Position numbers and translations under genes: made by a program. A stretch of DNA of 35,825 nt from Collinsella sp. (lineage in GTDB: Bacteria; Actinomycetota; Coriobacteriia; Coriobacteriales; Coriobacteriaceae): assembly GCA_019419505.1 (NCBI GenBank), contig DXZS01000008.1, forward strand, positions 1 to 35,825, written 5' to 3'. Below, one piece after another: positions 14,638-23,165 of the stretch (positions are counted from its first letter, which is position 1; the number at the start of each line of letters is the position of its first letter). The notes beneath the pieces were generated by a model. It made no database searches, was not told where the DNA came from, and saw only the letters and a program-made list of their open reading frames with translations.

Positions 14638-17088
14638 TTAAATCAGCCTAAAATGCTCGAGCGCCGCAACGACGCCGTCGTGATCGACGGTGTCGGTCAC
14701 GTAATCGGCCTTATCCTTGAGATAGTCCGGCGCGTTGCCCATGGCGATACCGACATCGACGGCGTTCATCAGCGAGACGTCATTGCTGGCGTCGCCGATG
14801 CCGTATACGGTTCCATGGTGGGGATCGAGGGCGTCGAGTACAGACTGGATGCCCCCGCGCTTCGTGCATTCGCGGGGCGAGATTTCGGTTACCTCGAGTT
14901 CGAGCTCGTTAAAGCACAGCAGCGGCTCAAGTGCCTTATCTTGAGCGATGTGGTTGGCGAGCGGTGTAGACATCAAGATCTTGTAGACACTGTAATGTTG
15001 CAGCTGCGTGACTGCGTCGCCCAGGGTGCGCGCGTATCCGGGAGCATCGGGGGCATCGGCACTCATGCGCACGACGCCGTTGAGGCCCTCAAAGCGGATG
15101 ACCTCGCTCGATTGCTCAAGGTAGGGGGCAAGACGCTGCAGCATACTGGGCGTCATCGACAGATCGCGAATTGCGTGTCCGTTGATCTCGGCGTAACCGC
15201 CCGCAAGACAGACGATGCCGGTCCAGGGCAGCTCAAGAAGTTTGGGGTGGATGCAGCTCAGGGTGCGTCCCGTGCAGATAAAGGCCATGTTGCCGTTGGC
15301 GACAAACTCGCGGATTGCCTGCGAAACCGCCTCGTTGGGATAGGGGGAGAGGTCCCGCTCGTCTTCGGGAAGGTCTTGGGCGAGCCTGGGGTCTTGCCAG
15401 GCGAGCGTTCCGTCGATATCGAAGAAGCAGATATCGCCGTGCTTGTGGGTTGGGCTGGCGACAGGGGAGGCCGAGGCGGTGGGCACAAATCCCGGCTCGA
15501 GGCCCATGATCTGGTCAAAATGCTCTTTAACGCGGGGAACGGAGATGCCGATGACCACCTGGGCGGTCTTGCCCGTAATGATGAGGCCTTTGGCGCCCGC
15601 CGCGACAAACGACGCGTTATCTGCAACGATGGAAGGGTCTGCGACCTCGACGCGCAGGCGCGTGGCGCAGTTGGTTGCGCCCGCAATATTGCCAACGCCA
15701 CCTAAAAGCTGAATTACCCGCTCAGCGAGGACGTGATCTTGATCGGATTGACTATCGACCTCGTCATTGGGAGATTGCTCTTTGGCAAAGCCGCTTTCCG
15801 TTAAACGATCGATTGCCGCGCGATTGGCGACATGATCCTCGCGGCCCGGCGTCTTAAGGTCATAGATCAAGATGAGCGCTCGAAAACTAACAAAAAAGAT
15901 GAGGCTAAAGGCAAGGCCGATACCGAGCGCCAAAAGATAGGCACCGGCATGCATGCGCATGAGCGGAATAAAGTTGAAGGCTGCCATCTCCATGAGGCCG
16001 CCCGAGAAGATGCCGACGATGCCAAAGAGATTCATGGTTGTGGCAAGGCAAGACGATAGGACGGCGTAGAGCAAAAAGAGCCCGGGGTGGGTGAACATAA
16101 AGAGAAACTCGAGTGGCTCGGTAACGCCGCAAACCACCGAGGCGATGATGGCGGGAACAAGGATGACCCTGAGGCCGGCGCGGCGCTCAGGTTTTGCGGT
16201 GGAGTAGAACGCGGCTGCGATGGCAGGAAGGCCAAAGAGCTTGACCCAGCCAGTGGCGGTAAAACCGGCCCACGGCGCAAGCTCATTAAGGGGGCGCGTG
16301 CTATGGGAGAGGATGGGGAGCAAGCTGCTCCACGTGGCGTAGATGCCGTCGTTAATGACCAGGTTGTCGTAGTAGATCGGCATGTAGAGCAGGTGGTGCA
16401 GCCCCATGGGCTCGAGTGCTCGCTCCAAAAACACAAAGATACCCACGCCGAAGGGGCCGACGCCCGCAAGTGCGTGGCGCAGCGTTTCGGTCACAGCGTA
16501 TACGAAGGGCACGATGGCGGCCGAGATGGCGGCAAGGGCGAACACGGCAAAAAAGCTGATGAGGTAGACCAGCGAGGAGCCCGAGAAGGTACCGAGCCAA
16601 TCGGGAACCTTGGCATCGTAGAAGCGGTCATGGATGGCGACGACGGTTGCCGACACCGCCAGCGGGCCGATAATGCCGGTGTCGAGCGTCTTGATGCCGT
16701 CGATGATGGTGATGCCGCTAGCGGAGGTCAAAGACGACGGGTACTTAAGTCCAAGATTGTCTCCGCTCAGCTTAATGATTTCGCTCAAAAAGAAGCAATA
16801 GGCAAAATAGGCCACGAGTGCCTCGAGGCAGCAACGTGCCGGTTGTTTTTGGGCAAGGCCGATGGGCAGCGCTACAGCAAAAAGGAGCGGAAGGCGCTTA
16901 AAGACCGTCCACGAGCCGCGCTGGATGATGGTCCAAAAAACGTACCAAGGGGTTCCGTATACGGCGAGATCGCCGACGATGTCCGCAGTCGTTGCGAGAG
17001 CGGAGACGCCGACCATGAGGCCTGATATAGAAAACAGCATGGCGGGAGCGAACATTGCCCCGCCAAAGCGTTGGATTTTTTGCAGCAT
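14638..17088 (-). CDS. PTS sugar transporter EIIC-EIIB fused to a HAD-IIB (Cof-type) phosphatase
   Basis: This is a PTS permease of the glucose/alpha-glucoside family. Residues about 1-420 are EIIC, about ten membrane segments with VTEPLEFLFMFTHP and LERALEPMGLHHLLYMPIYY. Residues about 445-530 are EIIB, with the phosphorylated Cys in NCATRLRV (near 473). Residues about 550-816 are a complete HAD hydrolase: nucleophile motif FFDIDGTLAW, motif II ICTGRT, a Lys in ECTKRGGI, and GIGDASNDVSLMN. EIIA is missing and must act in trans. The fusion suggests that the imported sugar phosphate is dephosphorylated on entry. The gene is divergent from a TreR-like repressor, with operator-like palindromes between them, so trehalose or maltose are candidate substrates (inference). 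GGAAGG lies before the ATG. Confidence 0.9.
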   Translation of the reverse strand: MLQKIQRFGGAMFAPAMLFSISGLMVGVSALATTADIVGDLAVYGTPWYVFWTIIQRGSWTVFKRLPLLFAVALPIGLAQKQPARCCLEALVAYFAYCFFLSEIIKLSGDNLGLKYPSSLTSASGITIIDGIKTLDTGIIGPLAVSATVVAIHDRFYDAKVPDWLGTFSGSSLVYLISFFAVFALAAISAAIVPFVYAVTETLRHALAGVGPFGVGIFVFLERALEPMGLHHLLYMPIYYDNLVINDGIYATWSSLLPILSHSTRPLNELAPWAGFTATGWVKLFGLPAIAAAFYSTAKPERRAGLRVILVPAIIASVVCGVTEPLEFLFMFTHPGLFLLYAVLSSCLATTMNLFGIVGIFSGGLMEMAAFNFIPLMRMHAGAYLLALGIGLAFSLIFFVSFRALILIYDLKTPGREDHVANRAAIDRLTESGFAKEQSPNDEVDSQSDQDHVLAERVIQLLGGVGNIAGATNCATRLRVEVADPSIVADNASFVAAGAKGLIITGKTAQVVIGISVPRVKEHFDQIMGLEPGFVPTASASPVASPTHKHGDICFFDIDGTLAWQDPRLAQDLPEDERDLSPYPNEAVSQAIREFVANGNMAFICTGRTLSCIHPKLLELPWTGIVCLAGGYAEINGHAIRDLSMTPSMLQRLAPYLEQSSEVIRFEGLNGVVRMSADAPDAPGYARTLGDAVTQLQHYSVYKILMSTPLANHIAQDKALEPLLCFNELELEVTEISPRECTKRGGIQSVLDALDPHHGTVYGIGDASNDVSLMNAVDVGIAMGNAPDYLKDKADYVTDTVDHDGVVAALEHFRLI

Positions 17089-17129
17089 GTTCTGCCTTCC
17101 GAATATCGAGGCGCGTTGCGCGTGGGGAA

Positions 17130-17141
17130 ACGTTTAAACAA
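17130..17141. promoter_or_regulatory. Operator-like palindrome, PTS side
   Basis: ACGTTTAAACAA contains the perfect 8-bp palindrome GTTTAAAC. On the - strand it lies just downstream of a TACAAT -10-like box (17148-17153), a good place to block the PTS gene. Confidence 0.6.
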
Positions 17142-17251
17142 TGGATTCATTGTAGAGGACCAGACGATTGTCGTACCGGCAGTTTTGAGCGAAACCGATT
17201 TGGGCATGACAGAAACCGTCAACGGTTAAATCCTGTCGCTTTACCGATATT

Positions 17252-17263
17252 CGGTTTAAACAA
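17252..17263. promoter_or_regulatory. Operator-like palindrome, repressor side
   Basis: CGGTTTAAACAA repeats the same GTTTAAAC palindrome about 55 nt before the GntR start, suggesting autoregulation. Confidence 0.6.
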
Positions 17264-17317
17264 CTTTAAGAAATGCTATCGTGCCTAGCCGGAAATGAAC
17301 AATATAGAGGTGAAACA

Positions 17318-18037
17318 ATGCCAAAAGCGATATACGAAGGAATCTACCGAGAAATACGCTCGCGCATCATTAATGGGACCTATGCGTTTCAGGAGATGCT
17401 GCCAACCGAAGCCGAGCTGACCGCGGAGTTCGGATGCACTCGCAATACCGTCCGTCGCGCCTTGGGTATGCTGGCCGACGGGATGTTTGTGCAGCCCATA
17501 CACGGCAAGGGCGTGCGCGTTATTTGGCTTAAGGGCGAAACCGACATGTTGGGTGCACTCGAAGAGGTTGAGTCGTTTGGCGAGTTTGCAAAGCGCAACA
17601 ATGCCGTTGCATCGACGGACGTTAAGTCTTTTGAACATCTGGTCTGCACCGAGCAACTCTCTCGTCGCCTGGGCTTTAAGGTGGGCGAGAAGTTGATTCG
17701 CGTGGTGCGCGTCCGTAGCCTTAACGGTAACGCTCGCCAGGTGGACCACGGCTATTTTCTGGAGTCGATCGCCAAAGGCCTGACACCCGAGATCGCCGCA
17801 AGGTCAATTTATGACTATCTGGAGCACAAGCGCGGCGTCAAAGTGATGGCGAGTCGTCGTACGGTGAGTGTCGAGCTCGCCAACGATGAGGACTGCAGCT
17901 ACTTGGACCTTGGTAAGTACAACTGCGTCGCCGTTATGGAGAGCCAATCGTACACCTCGGACGGCATCTTGTTCGAGGTCACGCACGCCCGTACGCACCC
18001 CGAGATCTTCCACTACCGCGTCAACTCCAAGCGATAG
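17318..18037 (+). CDS. TreR-like transcriptional repressor (GntR family, HutC/UTRA type)
   Basis: The 239-aa product has an N-terminal winged helix (IYREIRSRIINGTY...LPTEAELTAEFGCTRNTVRRALGML) and a C-terminal UTRA effector domain (about 85-235). The pattern DHGYFLESIAKGLTPEIAARSIYDYLEHKRG and the end VMESQSYTSDGILFEVTHARTHPEIFHY follow Bacillus TreR closely, where the inducer is trehalose-6-phosphate. ATG 17318 has GAGGTGA ahead of it; an upstream in-frame ATG lacks one. It is divergent from the PTS-HAD gene and next to the ABC operon. Similar palindromes at both and at malQ suggest it controls them all. The true inducer is not known. Confidence 0.88.
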   Translation: MPKAIYEGIYREIRSRIINGTYAFQEMLPTEAELTAEFGCTRNTVRRALGMLADGMFVQPIHGKGVRVIWLKGETDMLGALEEVESFGEFAKRNNAVASTDVKSFEHLVCTEQLSRRLGFKVGEKLIRVVRVRSLNGNARQVDHGYFLESIAKGLTPEIAARSIYDYLEHKRGVKVMASRRTVSVELANDEDCSYLDLGKYNCVAVMESQSYTSDGILFEVTHARTHPEIFHYRVNSKR

Positions 18038-18078
18038 CCGGCTAGCTCGCAGCCTGACGAGACTCATGCCCTCAAAGC

Positions 18079-18127
18079 GAAAACGCCCGGTCAAACCGAC
18101 GATGTATCGGCTTGACCGGGCGTTTTC
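18079..18127 (+). terminator. Intrinsic terminator of the GntR gene
   Basis: A 16-bp perfect stem (18079-18094 with 18112-18127) extends by further pairs inward and has T-rich sequence on the 3' arm. A-rich on the 5' arm, it may also work on the other strand. Confidence 0.85.
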
Positions 18128-18343
18128 TCTGCATTCGATAATAAATAATTGTTTATACAAAACTTGTCAAGTATCAAGTTGAAATTACCGTTCACCGAAG
18201 TTTTTCTACCGCTCTAGTAATATTTGTTCAAACAACTAGCCAAATAGCGTATCGTTCAAATCAGCAAAAGGGGCAAAGTCCCCGAGCCAATCTCCGAAGG
18301 CGGCGGCAAAGGGTGCCGCCACGGTGTGAAAGGGTGGATTGTA
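18128..18343 (+). promoter_or_regulatory. Control region of the sugar ABC operon with two operator-like sites
   Basis: TTGTTTATACAA (18149-18160) and TTGTTCAAACAA (18224-18235) each differ by one base from TTGTTTAAACAA. The first also differs by one base from the TTGTATATACAA operator known for Bacillus TreR. TAGTAATAT near 18216 is a possible -10, placing the second site on the start of transcription. Confidence 0.6.
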
Positions 18344-19660
18344 ATGAAGAACGAAATGAGCAGAAGGCAGTTCCTGGGCTTTGCTGGTTCCGCGGCTGCG
18401 GTTCTTGGTCTGGGTCTCGTGGGCTGCGGTGGTTCTGCCGGCTCCGGCTCCTCTGCTTCTGGTGACGCAGCTGAGGTCTACTTCCTCCAATTCAAGCCCG
18501 AGGTCGACAAGGAGTGGAAGGAGATCGCCAAGGCCTATAAGAAGGAGAAGGGCGTCGAGGTCAAGATCGTGACCGCTGCCTCCAACACCTACGAGGAGAA
18601 GCTTAAGTCCGAGATGTCCAAGAGCTCCGCTCCGACCCTGTTCCAGGTCAACGGCCCCACCGGTCTTAAGAACTGGAAGGACTACTGCGCCGACCTGTCC
18701 GATACCAAGCTCCGCGGTGAGCTCATTGACGACTCCCTGGCTCTGCAGTCCGATGGCAAGGATCTGGGTATCGACTGGGTCCAGGAGAGCTACGGCATCA
18801 TCTACAACAAGCAGCTGCTCGAGAAGGCTGGCTACAAGGCCGAGGACATCAACTCCTTCGACAAGCTGAAGGCTTGTGCCGACGACATCCAGGCCCGCAA
18901 GGACGAGCTCGGCATTGAGGGCGCCTTTACTTCCGCCGGCATGGATGACTCCTCCAGCTGGCGCTACACCACCCACCTCGCCAACCTCCCGCTCTACTAC
19001 GAGTTCGAGAAGGAGCACAACCAGGAGGACGACGAGATCAAGGGCGAGTATCTCGACAACTTCAAGCAGATTTTCGACCTGTACATCACCGACTCCACCT
19101 GCGATCCTTCGCAGCTTGCCTCCAAGACCGGCGACGACGCCACCAACGAGTTCGCAACCGGCAAGGCCGTCTTCTATCAGAACGGTTCTTGGGCCTACGC
19201 CGACCTCACCAAGGCCGGCATGACCGACGATCAGATTGGCATGATGCCCATCTACATCGGTGTCGACGGCGAGGAGAACCAGGGCCTGTGCTCCGGCGGC
19301 GAGAACTACTGGTGCGTCAGCTCCCAGGCTTCCGAGGATGCCCAGAAGGCCACCGAGGACTTCATGTATTGGTGCGTCACTTCTGACACCGCCACCAGCA
19401 TCATCGCTGACAAGATGGGTCTGACTGCCCCGTTCAAGAGCGCTAAGGAGACCACCAACGTCTTCTCGCAGCAGGCCGTTGCCATGGCCAAGGACGGCAA
19501 GAAGACCGTCGCTTGGGACTTCGTTTACATCCCCTCTGAGGAGTGGAAGAAGAACCTCAAGCAGGCTCTGATTGCCTATGCTGCCGACAACAGCAAGTGG
19601 GACGGCGTCAAGAACGCCTTCGTCGATGGCTGGAAGACCGAGAAGGCTGCTTCCGAGTAA
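18344..19660 (+). CDS. Extracellular sugar-binding lipoprotein of an ABC transporter (MalE/family 1)
   Basis: This is the substrate-capturing component of the downstream ABC importer. The N-terminus MSRRQFLGFAG is a twin-arginine signal and leads to the lipobox LVGC, so the mature protein begins at a lipidated Cys near residue 28. The mature part has the usual family-1 fold (YFLQFKPEVDKEWKEIAKAYKKEKGVEVKIV; GAFTSAGMDDSSSW; TGKAVFYQNGSWA; EEWKKNLKQALIAYA). It is 438 aa. GGGTGG sits 6 nt before ATG 18344; an in-frame GTG at 18326 would place the ribosome site inside the gene. C-ending codon bias points to high expression. Maltodextrin is likely, given MalQ and phosphorylase nearby. Confidence 0.93.
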   Translation: MKNEMSRRQFLGFAGSAAAVLGLGLVGCGGSAGSGSSASGDAAEVYFLQFKPEVDKEWKEIAKAYKKEKGVEVKIVTAASNTYEEKLKSEMSKSSAPTLFQVNGPTGLKNWKDYCADLSDTKLRGELIDDSLALQSDGKDLGIDWVQESYGIIYNKQLLEKAGYKAEDINSFDKLKACADDIQARKDELGIEGAFTSAGMDDSSSWRYTTHLANLPLYYEFEKEHNQEDDEIKGEYLDNFKQIFDLYITDSTCDPSQLASKTGDDATNEFATGKAVFYQNGSWAYADLTKAGMTDDQIGMMPIYIGVDGEENQGLCSGGENYWCVSSQASEDAQKATEDFMYWCVTSDTATSIIADKMGLTAPFKSAKETTNVFSQQAVAMAKDGKKTVAWDFVYIPSEEWKKNLKQALIAYAADNSKWDGVKNAFVDGWKTEKAASE

Positions 19661-19691
19661 GCAGTTGCTGCCCAAGCTATCTGATTAGCGA

Positions 19692-19727
19692 CAGGGGGCG
19701 GGCAGACGTTGGTTTGCCCGCCCCCTG
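19692..19727 (+). promoter_or_regulatory. Intergenic hairpin between binding protein and permease genes
   Basis: A perfect 13-bp GC-rich stem (19692-19704 with 19715-19727) with a 10-nt loop has no T run after it. Such hairpins often stabilise the upstream message and lower downstream expression, giving excess binding protein over permease. Confidence 0.65.
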
Positions 19728-19748
19728 CATATTGAAAGGACCCTTTTT

Positions 19749-20603
19749 ATGGGCAAAGCACTCAAGCGCTGGTGGCCGCTCTTTATGCTGCCCACGTGTC
19801 TGGCGTTTATGATCGGGTTCGTGATCCCCTTTATCCAGGGTTTCTATCTCTCGTTCTGCCAGTTTATTACCATCAACAACACGCACTTTGTCGGTATAGA
19901 GAACTACGTGCGCGCACTGTCCGATCCGCAGTTTGCCACGTCGTTCTTCTTTACCGTGGCGTTTGCCTTCCTGTCGACGGTGCTCATCAACGTGATCGCC
20001 CTCGCCATCGCGCAGGCGCTCACCCGCAAAGCGCTCAAGGGCACCAACATCTTCCGTACGGTCTTCTTTATGCCTAACCTGATCGGCGGCATCGTGCTGG
20101 GCTACATCTGGCAGATTCTGATCAACTGCCTGCTCTCCAACGTGGGCGCCCAGCTCATCGCCCTTAACTCTGCTGCTGGCTTCTGGGGCCTTATCATCCT
20201 GACCCTGTGGCAGCAGGTCGGCTACATGATGATCATCTACATCGCTGGTCTGCAGTCCATTCCGTCCGACTACATCGAGGCCGCCAAGGTCGACGGTGCC
20301 ACGGCATGGCAGACGTTTTGGAAGGTTAAGATCCCTAACCTGATGCCGACCATCACTATCTGCCTGTTCCTGTCCATCACCAACGGCTTTAAGCTGTTCG
20401 ACCAGAACCTCGCCCTTACCGGCGGCGCCCCCGCGCACTCCACCGAGATGCTCGCCCTGAACATCTACAACACGTTCTATTCGCGTGCCGGTATCGCATG
20501 GCAGGGCATCGGTCAGGCCAAGGCAGTTATCTTCTGCATCCTGGTCGTAGCCATCTCCATGATTCAGCTTAAGGCCACGAGGTCCAAGGAGGTGCAGCAG
20601 TAA
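19749..20603 (+). CDS. Sugar ABC transporter permease, MalF/UgpA type
   Basis: This is a six-segment inner-membrane subunit of the importer. The cytoplasmic EAA loop that contacts the ATPase is visible as YIEAAKVDGATAWQTFWKVKIPNLMP near residue 177. It is 284 aa, normal for this short MalF type. GAAAGGA is upstream of the ATG. Its last base of the stop codon is the first base of the next start (TAATG), so the two permeases are translationally coupled. Confidence 0.93.
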   Translation: MGKALKRWWPLFMLPTCLAFMIGFVIPFIQGFYLSFCQFITINNTHFVGIENYVRALSDPQFATSFFFTVAFAFLSTVLINVIALAIAQALTRKALKGTNIFRTVFFMPNLIGGIVLGYIWQILINCLLSNVGAQLIALNSAAGFWGLIILTLWQQVGYMMIIYIAGLQSIPSDYIEAAKVDGATAWQTFWKVKIPNLMPTITICLFLSITNGFKLFDQNLALTGGAPAHSTEMLALNIYNTFYSRAGIAWQGIGQAKAVIFCILVVAISMIQLKATRSKEVQQ

Positions 20604-21442
20604 TGAAACGCGATAAGGTTATCAACCGCGCGCTCTCGATTTTCTTTACGATTCTGTCGCTCGCGTGGATCTACCCCGTGTTCATGATTGCGCTCAATTC
20701 CTTTAAAAAGGCAACTGCAATCAGCACCACCACGGCATTCGATCTGCTCACGCCCGAGACGTTCAACGGCCTCGCAAACTACATGCATGCCCTTAACGAG
20801 CAGGGCTTTGCCTCGGCATTTATGTACTCGCTCATCATCACGGTCACGTCGGTCGTGCTGATTCTGGTGTGCTGCTCCATGTGTGCTTGGTACGTAGTGC
20901 GCGTCAACAGCAAGATCTCGAACTTCTTCTATTACCTGTTCGTCTTCTCGATGGTCGTGCCCTTCCAGATGCTCATGTTCACGCTGTCCAATTTGGCGGA
21001 CCGCATCGGCTTCAACACGCCGTTCAACATCTGCTTTATCTACCTCGGCTTTGGCGCGGGCCTGGCGGTCTTTATGTTCGCCGGCTTTGTAAAGAACATC
21101 CCGCTCGAGATCGAAGAGGCGGCCATGATCGACGGCTGCAACCCGGTCCAGGTGTTCTTTAAGATCGTCCTTCCCATCATGAAGCCCACCTATCTTTCGG
21201 TCGGCATCCTCGAGACCATGTGGGTCTGGAACGACTATCTGCTGCCCTACCTCACTCTCGACTCCACCAAGTACAAGACCATTCCTATCTTGATCCAGTA
21301 CTTCCGCGGCGGCTACGGCCACGTCGAGCTCGGCCCCATGATGGCCTGCATCATGATGGTCGTTGTCCCCATCGTTATCATGTACATCCTCTGTCAGAAG
21401 TACATCATCGACGGCGTGGTGGCAGGTGCCGTCAAGGGCTGA
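20603..21442 (+). CDS. Sugar ABC transporter permease, MalG/UgpE type
   Basis: This is the second membrane subunit, with six segments and the EAA loop EIEEAAMIDGCNPVQVFFKIVLPIMKP near residue 170. It is 279 aa, normal. GGAGGTG in the end of the previous gene serves as its ribosome site. It pairs with the preceding permease to form the channel. Confidence 0.93.
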   Translation: MKRDKVINRALSIFFTILSLAWIYPVFMIALNSFKKATAISTTTAFDLLTPETFNGLANYMHALNEQGFASAFMYSLIITVTSVVLILVCCSMCAWYVVRVNSKISNFFYYLFVFSMVVPFQMLMFTLSNLADRIGFNTPFNICFIYLGFGAGLAVFMFAGFVKNIPLEIEEAAMIDGCNPVQVFFKIVLPIMKPTYLSVGILETMWVWNDYLLPYLTLDSTKYKTIPILIQYFRGGYGHVELGPMMACIMMVVVPIVIMYILCQKYIIDGVVAGAVKG

Positions 21443-21510
21443 TGCCGTAACTGTTTTGCAAGTTTCTGCGGCGCCCCTCAGCGCGGCGCCGCATATCGAA
21501 AGGTAGAGAC

Positions 21511-22710
21511 ATGGCCGAGATCGTTCTCAAACATGTTCAGAAGGTGTATCCCAACAACGAGTCAAAAAAGAAGGGCTTCTTTGGCAAAAAGAAGAAGACC
21601 GAGGAGAAGAAGCACAACCTCAAGGTTACCGAGGACGGTGTGCTCGCTGTAGAGGACTTCAACCTCACCGTTCACGACCAGGAGTTCGTCGTCCTCGTTG
21701 GCCCCTCTGGCTGCGGTAAGTCCACGACGATGCGCATGGTCGCCGGCCTGGAGGACATTACCTCGGGCGATGTGCTCATCGACGGCAAGCGTGTCAACGA
21801 CGTGGCGCCCAAGGACCGCGACATCGCCATGGTGTTCCAGAGCTACGCTCTGTACCCCAATATGACGGTGTACGAGAACATGGCATTTACGCTCGAGCTC
21901 AAGAAGGTTCCCAAGGACGAGATCGACCGCAAGGTTCGCTCTGCTGCCGAGATTCTGGGCATTACCGAGTACCTCGACCGTAAGCCCAAGGCGCTCTCCG
22001 GCGGCCAGCGCCAGCGTGTCGCTATCGGCCGCGCCATCGTGCGTGACCCCAAGGTCTTCCTGATGGACGAGCCGCTGTCCAACCTGGACGCCAAGCTTCG
22101 TAACCAGATGCGTGCCGAGCTCATTAAGCTGCGCCACGAGATCAAGGGCACGTTCATCTACGTCACTCACGACCAGACCGAGGCCATGACCCTTGGCGAC
22201 CGCATCGTGGTCATGAAGGACGGCGTCGTCCAGCAGATCGCCACGCCGCAGGAGGTCTTCAACCATCCCGCGAACATCTTCGTCGCCGGCTTCATCGGCG
22301 TGCCGCAGATGAACTTCTTCGATGCCCAGCTGGTGCGCTCGGGCAACGGCTTTACCGTCAAGACCGAGGACATGAACGTTGCTCTCGCCCCCGAGACCTG
22401 CGCTCAACTCGCTCTTAACTGGGACGGCGGCGACGTGAAGGAGATCACGGCCGGCGTGCGCCCCGAGCAGATCCTGCTTGCCGACAAGGGCGAGGAGGGT
22501 GCGCTCCAGGGTACCGTCGAGGTGACCGAGCTCATGGGTTCGACCGAGCACGTCCACGTGACCGCCCCCGACGGCCAGTTTGTCCTGATTATCCCCGTCG
22601 TCGACCTCGAGGCCAAGGGCGCGCTCAAGGCTGGCGACACCATCTGGTTCAAGTTCGAGAAGAACGCGACCCATCTCTTCGATAAGGTGTCTGGCAAGAA
22701 CCTTATCTAG
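21511..22710 (+). CDS. Sugar ABC transporter ATPase, MalK/MsmX/UgpC type
   Basis: This subunit hydrolyses ATP to drive import. Walker A is GPSGCGKST (near residue 68), the Q-loop is VFQSYALYPNMTVYEN, the signature LSGGQRQRVAIGRAI, Walker B VFLMDEPLSNLDAKLR and the H-loop YVTHD. A C-terminal TOBE/MalK regulatory domain follows (about 245-399). An unusual Lys-rich insert of about 20 residues (NNESKKKGFFGKKKKTEEKK) lies between the first two beta strands, making it 399 aa rather than about 370. AAAGGTAG precedes the ATG. MsmX-type ATPases may serve several sugar importers. Confidence 0.93.
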   Translation: MAEIVLKHVQKVYPNNESKKKGFFGKKKKTEEKKHNLKVTEDGVLAVEDFNLTVHDQEFVVLVGPSGCGKSTTMRMVAGLEDITSGDVLIDGKRVNDVAPKDRDIAMVFQSYALYPNMTVYENMAFTLELKKVPKDEIDRKVRSAAEILGITEYLDRKPKALSGGQRQRVAIGRAIVRDPKVFLMDEPLSNLDAKLRNQMRAELIKLRHEIKGTFIYVTHDQTEAMTLGDRIVVMKDGVVQQIATPQEVFNHPANIFVAGFIGVPQMNFFDAQLVRSGNGFTVKTEDMNVALAPETCAQLALNWDGGDVKEITAGVRPEQILLADKGEEGALQGTVEVTELMGSTEHVHVTAPDGQFVLIIPVVDLEAKGALKAGDTIWFKFEKNATHLFDKVSGKNLI

Positions 22711-22780
22711 GCCCGGTGCATCCAGGCCCTCCCTTTGGGCGACTGCGGTATTGCCATCCTTTTGCCGCGGTCACATATAA

Positions 22781-22820
22781 GGCCCCCCTCCCGTCCGCTG
22801 GGCGAGAGGGGGGCCTTTCT
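22781..22820 (+). terminator. Intrinsic terminator of the sugar ABC operon
   Basis: GGCCCCCCTC (22781-22790) pairs with GAGGGGGGCC (22805-22814) around a 14-nt loop and is followed by TTTCTTTG. Confidence 0.85.
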
Positions 22821-22849
22821 TTGTGCTGGGGGTGTCTGACCGGTCGTTT

Positions 22850-23068
22850 GTCTCGATCTGTAACGGGTAGGGCCGATTTCGGACGCTAGGTGTTACAGAT
22901 CGAGACGGTTCCGCCGAGCTAACCATTTCATCTAAATCTGTAACACCAAAGGCGAATTTCAGTTGCTAGATGTTACAGATTGAGATGAACCCAAAGGGAG
23001 GGGCCGGTATGTCTCAATCTGTAACAGCTGGGACCGTTTTGGTTGAGTAGTTGTTATGGATCGAGATT
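22850..23068. repeat. Array of three related palindromic units
   Basis: Three units of 57-59 nt start at 22850, 22929 and 23011, about 80 nt apart. Each ends in a near-perfect inverted repeat of TCTCAATCTGTAACA type: 22850-22864 with 22892-22906 (15 of 15), 22929-22945 with 22971-22987 (16 of 17), and 23011-23026 with 23052-23067 (weaker). The 27-nt centres are also related (a shared GG-CGATTT...GCTAG pattern). They fill the gap between two convergent transcription units. I cannot assign a function; MITE-like units or protein-binding sites are possible. Confidence 0.8.
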
Positions 23069-23106
23069 GTTTGGCCGAGTCGGATCACAGGGTAACGTGC
23101 GGGCAC

Positions 23107-23140
23107 AAAAAACGGAGCCGCGTTGCCGTGGCTCCGTTTT
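23107..23140 (-). terminator. Intrinsic terminator of glgP
   Basis: On the - strand AAAACGGAGCCAC pairs with a following GCGGCTCCGTTTT around a short loop and ends in a run of six T residues. Confidence 0.85.
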
Positions 23141-23165
23141 CAAGAGGATGGGCGATGAAACCGAA

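Noticed and set aside
18236..19675. Long antisense open frame (479 codons) opposite the sugar-binding protein gene
   Set aside because: It mirrors the highly biased codons of the real gene. It is Leu/Val/Gly-rich with no family motif, while the + strand frame has signal peptide, lipobox and family-1 motifs.
22850..23068. CRISPR array
   Set aside because: The units are themselves palindromes with related centres, and the spacing sequences are not unique 30-nt spacers. There are no exact direct repeats and no cas genes.
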